From Desulfovibrio sp. (GTDB taxonomy: Bacteria > Desulfobacterota > Desulfovibrionia > Desulfovibrionales > Desulfovibrionaceae), in NCBI GenBank assembly GCA_009773975.1, contig VSMX01000042.1, positions 1 to 16,226 of the forward strand: DNA of 16,226 nt, read 5' to 3'. The notes under the pieces were generated by a model, which did not search any database, was not told where the DNA came from, and saw nothing but the letters and a program-made list of their open reading frames with translations. This document shows, piece by piece, positions 14,448 to 16,226 of this stretch. Both the position numbers and the translations under genes were made by a program. Numbering within the stretch: the stretch's first letter is position 1; every line of letters starts with the position of its first letter.

Positions 14448-15338
14448 ATGGAAGATAATAATTTCGCCCATCTGGATATGGACGCCCTTATGGCTTTTGC
14501 AATCGTCGCCAGGGAAAGGAATATGCGAAAAGCCGCCCAGCTTTTGCTTATTTCCCAACCGCCCCTTACCCGTAAAATAAGGCGCCTGGAGAACAGACTG
14601 GGACTTGTTCTGTTTGAGAGACATTCGCGGGGGATGGATTTAACTGAAGACGGCGCAAAGGTTTTAAAAATGCTGGGCCCATTCCTGGCTATGGCAAAAG
14701 ATATGGCGAAGAAACTGGAGGGCATGGTAAATAGAACGACCCAAAAAATATCCTTGGGTCTCACTACCGCCTTTGAACAGCTTGTTTTTGAACCTTATCT
14801 TGAATTGGCTGGAAAAGAATTCAACATTTCGTCAAATTATATTCGCAAAGAATCACCAGGGCTTGTCAGAGATGTGCTGCATGGCAAACTTGATGCCGCT
14901 TTCGTTGCTCTTCCGCTCGATACTTCCTCTTTGGCAGTTCTTGAGCTCAACTATTCCGAAAAGCTGTTGGCTGTCTTGCCTGCAGCCTGGTTAGCGAAGG
15001 ACGACACACCTATTAATCTTCAGGAAATGAATGGCAAACCGCTGTTCTGGTTTCAACGCCGGAGAAATCCGTTATATTTTGACCACATGTCGGCCTTGTT
15101 CCGGGAGGAAAACTTTTCGCCCATACTGATTGACGAACCTGTTGAGCATGATGTTCTGCTGGCAAGGATCTCCTTTGGAGAAGGCTGGTGCCTGATGCCA
15201 GAATCATTCCGCATAATTAAAAGAAATGGAATCAAATTTGTCGAACTTGACAATGAAAACGTCAGGCTTTCGCTTGGACTGGTTTGTGAGGATGAAAATC
15301 TTTTGAAAAGAATGGCCACTGCATTGCAACAAGCATAA
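14448..15338 (+). CDS. LysR-family transcriptional regulator
   Basis: 296-aa protein. The N-terminal winged helix-turn-helix (about residues 11-70) reads MDALMAFAIVARERNMRKAAQLL, then SQPPLTRKIRRLENRLG, LVLFERHSRGMDLTEDG. The LysR effector-binding domain follows (about residues 95-290). ATG 14448 has no visible Shine-Dalgarno sequence because an inverted repeat ends just before it. ATG 14478 (residue 11) gives the typical compact LysR N-terminus and is a serious alternative. Divergent orientation to the propeller-CMD pair suggests it controls that pair and itself. The effector is unknown. Confidence 0.93.
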   Translation: MEDNNFAHLDMDALMAFAIVARERNMRKAAQLLLISQPPLTRKIRRLENRLGLVLFERHSRGMDLTEDGAKVLKMLGPFLAMAKDMAKKLEGMVNRTTQKISLGLTTAFEQLVFEPYLELAGKEFNISSNYIRKESPGLVRDVLHGKLDAAFVALPLDTSSLAVLELNYSEKLLAVLPAAWLAKDDTPINLQEMNGKPLFWFQRRRNPLYFDHMSALFREENFSPILIDEPVEHDVLLARISFGEGWCLMPESFRIIKRNGIKFVELDNENVRLSLGLVCEDENLLKRMATALQQA

Positions 15339-15374
15339 TAATATCAGCACTGCAATGCAGAACGAAATCCAGTC

Positions 15375-15403
15375 TTGTCATATTCACTTTGATGGGATAT
15401 ACA
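15375..15403 (+). promoter_or_regulatory. Candidate sigma70 promoter of the 198-aa gene
   Basis: TTGTCA (15375-15380), a 17-bp spacer, then TATACA (15398-15403). Transcription would start about 70 nt before ATG 15481. An 11-bp palindrome (CTGCAATGCAG, 15350-15360) lies upstream, and a 13-bp palindrome lies just downstream of the start region. Confidence 0.5.
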
Positions 15404-15418
15404 ATATTGATGCTGCGT

Positions 15419-15431
15419 AATTCCAGGAATT
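15419..15431. repeat. 13-bp palindrome, possible operator
   Basis: AATTCC-A-GGAATT is a perfect palindrome about 10-15 nt downstream of the expected transcription start of the 198-aa gene. That position suits a repressor site. Confidence 0.4.
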
Positions 15432-15480
15432 GCCTTATTTGTAATTTACTCGCCAAACCATTAACTCAAAAGGCCAGCCC

Positions 15481-16077
15481 ATGAAAGTCAATCTTTCCCG
15501 CATCCACAACATATTGCAGCAGCTTACCGCTGAAGTGCGCGCCAAATACGCCCAGGCCATGCGCCCGCTCCAGGCTGGGGATTTTTCATTCAAGATTCTG
15601 GAAGGCACCACAGATGCGGATCTCGACGAGTTTATGGGAAAGCTGAAAAAGAAAAAGCATGAGACCGAGAAACTGTTTGCGGACACCAGGCGGATTATAG
15701 ATTACGGCTCCTATCTGCGTCGCGAACTGGACAAGGCGAACAGGGAAAGCGGCGTCTCCGAAAAGCTCCTGGAAGTAGCCTGCATGCAACGGGTTTACGC
15801 CAATATGGCAAAAGTCCGCGATATCATCGAAATGTCTTGTTCAGAAGATCTTGATCCACGCAAGGGAGCGGATTATTACAAGAGTTCGTTTACGGATACG
15901 AACAGGCAATACGAACTCTTGGCGCAATTGTTTTCGGCAAACGACATGGCGGCCATCGAAAAAGAGCTGGAAGCGCAAAACAAGGCCATAAATGCCCTGA
16001 AAGATGATATTGCCCTGACCAACCAGACGACAGTCATCGAAATTATGTCGTTTGAGGAATTTTGCGGTAAAAAATAA
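15481..16077 (+). CDS. Hypothetical helical/coiled-coil protein
   Basis: I do not recognise this 198-aa protein. It has no signal peptide or membrane segment and is rich in charged residues. Long helices are predicted by eye: residues 1-30; 43-75 with a KLKKKKHETEKLF stretch; 150-190 with EKELEAQNKAINALKDDIAL. It has only three cysteines. Start ATG 15481 has AAGG about 7 nt upstream and follows a candidate promoter, so it appears to be a single-gene unit. It lies downstream of lysR on the same strand with a 142-bp gap. Coding support is good: a long open frame with codon composition like the T2SS genes. It could be a structural, toxin-antitoxin-unrelated or phage-derived protein; the sequence does not decide. 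Confidence 0.8.
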   Translation: MKVNLSRIHNILQQLTAEVRAKYAQAMRPLQAGDFSFKILEGTTDADLDEFMGKLKKKKHETEKLFADTRRIIDYGSYLRRELDKANRESGVSEKLLEVACMQRVYANMAKVRDIIEMSCSEDLDPRKGADYYKSSFTDTNRQYELLAQLFSANDMAAIEKELEAQNKAINALKDDIALTNQTTVIEIMSFEEFCGKK

Positions 16078-16134
16078 AAATTTTGCAAATTTCTGAGGGA
16101 ACTACCGCAAGGGGTGCCTTCAGGAACCGTGGGG

Positions 16135-16183
16135 AATGCCCGCTTGTCGGGCATTTGGAGAAGGGGCACAGCCCCGGATCCGG
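16135..16183 (+). other. Structured GC-rich stretch downstream of the 198-aa gene
   Basis: Three adjacent structures: AATGCCCG (16135-16142) pairing with CGGGCATT (16148-16155) over a 5-nt loop; GGGGC (16163-16167) pairing with GCCCC (16171-16175); and the palindrome CCGGATCCGG (16174-16183). The first hairpin is 58 nt after the stop codon and could be a weak terminator (only TTT follows). The cluster may belong to a structured RNA or to the next element beyond the window. Confidence 0.45.
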
Positions 16184-16226
16184 GAAAGGACGATTTGCCC
16201 ACTTTACTCAGGCAGCAGTGTCTGCA

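Noticed and set aside
1..16226. CRISPR array or defence system
   Set aside because: No series of regularly spaced identical repeats and no recognisable cas, restriction or toxin-antitoxin genes were seen.

Overview
The window looks like a Gram-negative, Desulfovibrio-like bacterium (Desulfobacterota). This placement is an inference from the gene set: a complete-looking pseudopilin set of a type II secretion system (T2SS), an outer-membrane-type TPR lipoprotein, a GT9 glycosyltransferase paired with a CgeB-like glycosyltransferase, and the order yicC-remA-gmk-pyrF. No rRNA or other decisive marker is present.

Region 1 (1-6806, + strand) is a tightly packed T2SS operon: gspL (5' end cut by the window edge), gspM, gspI, gspJ, gspK, gspG, gspH, a TPR lipoprotein, a CPBP-type intramembrane protease and the prepilin peptidase gspO. 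Most joints are 4-bp ATGA overlaps or short overlaps, so the genes are probably translationally coupled. GspG/H/I/J/K form the pseudopilus, GspO cleaves and methylates them, and GspL/GspM form part of the inner-membrane platform. The lipoprotein and the CPBP protease are accessory members whose job is not obvious. Genes for secretin, ATPase and GspF are not in view and probably lie upstream.

Region 2 (6807-7719) is a scar. It holds a decayed IS1-like transposase remnant on the - strand, two 14-bp direct repeats that resemble an insertion-sequence end, a strong terminator, and a tRNA-Leu(GAG) gene on the - strand. An ORF that starts inside the end of gspO and runs into the remnant may be what is left of a further operon gene.

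Region 3 (7720-10250, + strand) holds two glycosyltransferases, translationally coupled and visibly more AT-rich than region 1. Region 4 (10253-13060, - strand) is a conserved housekeeping cluster read fmdB-like zinc ribbon, yicC, remA, gmk, pyrF. A perfect 42-bp palindrome sits over the likely promoter of the first gene. Region 5 (13187-15338) is a divergent unit: a LysR regulator (+) facing an exported six-bladed beta-propeller protein and a carboxymuconolactone-decarboxylase-family protein (-). Region 6 (15339-16226) is a 198-aa coiled-coil-rich protein of unknown function with a candidate promoter, followed by a structured GC-rich tail.

The most interesting items are the CPBP glutamic protease embedded in a T2SS operon (possible sorting system), the 42-bp palindrome at the fmdB promoter, the broken end of the T2SS operon, and the unrecognised 198-aa gene.
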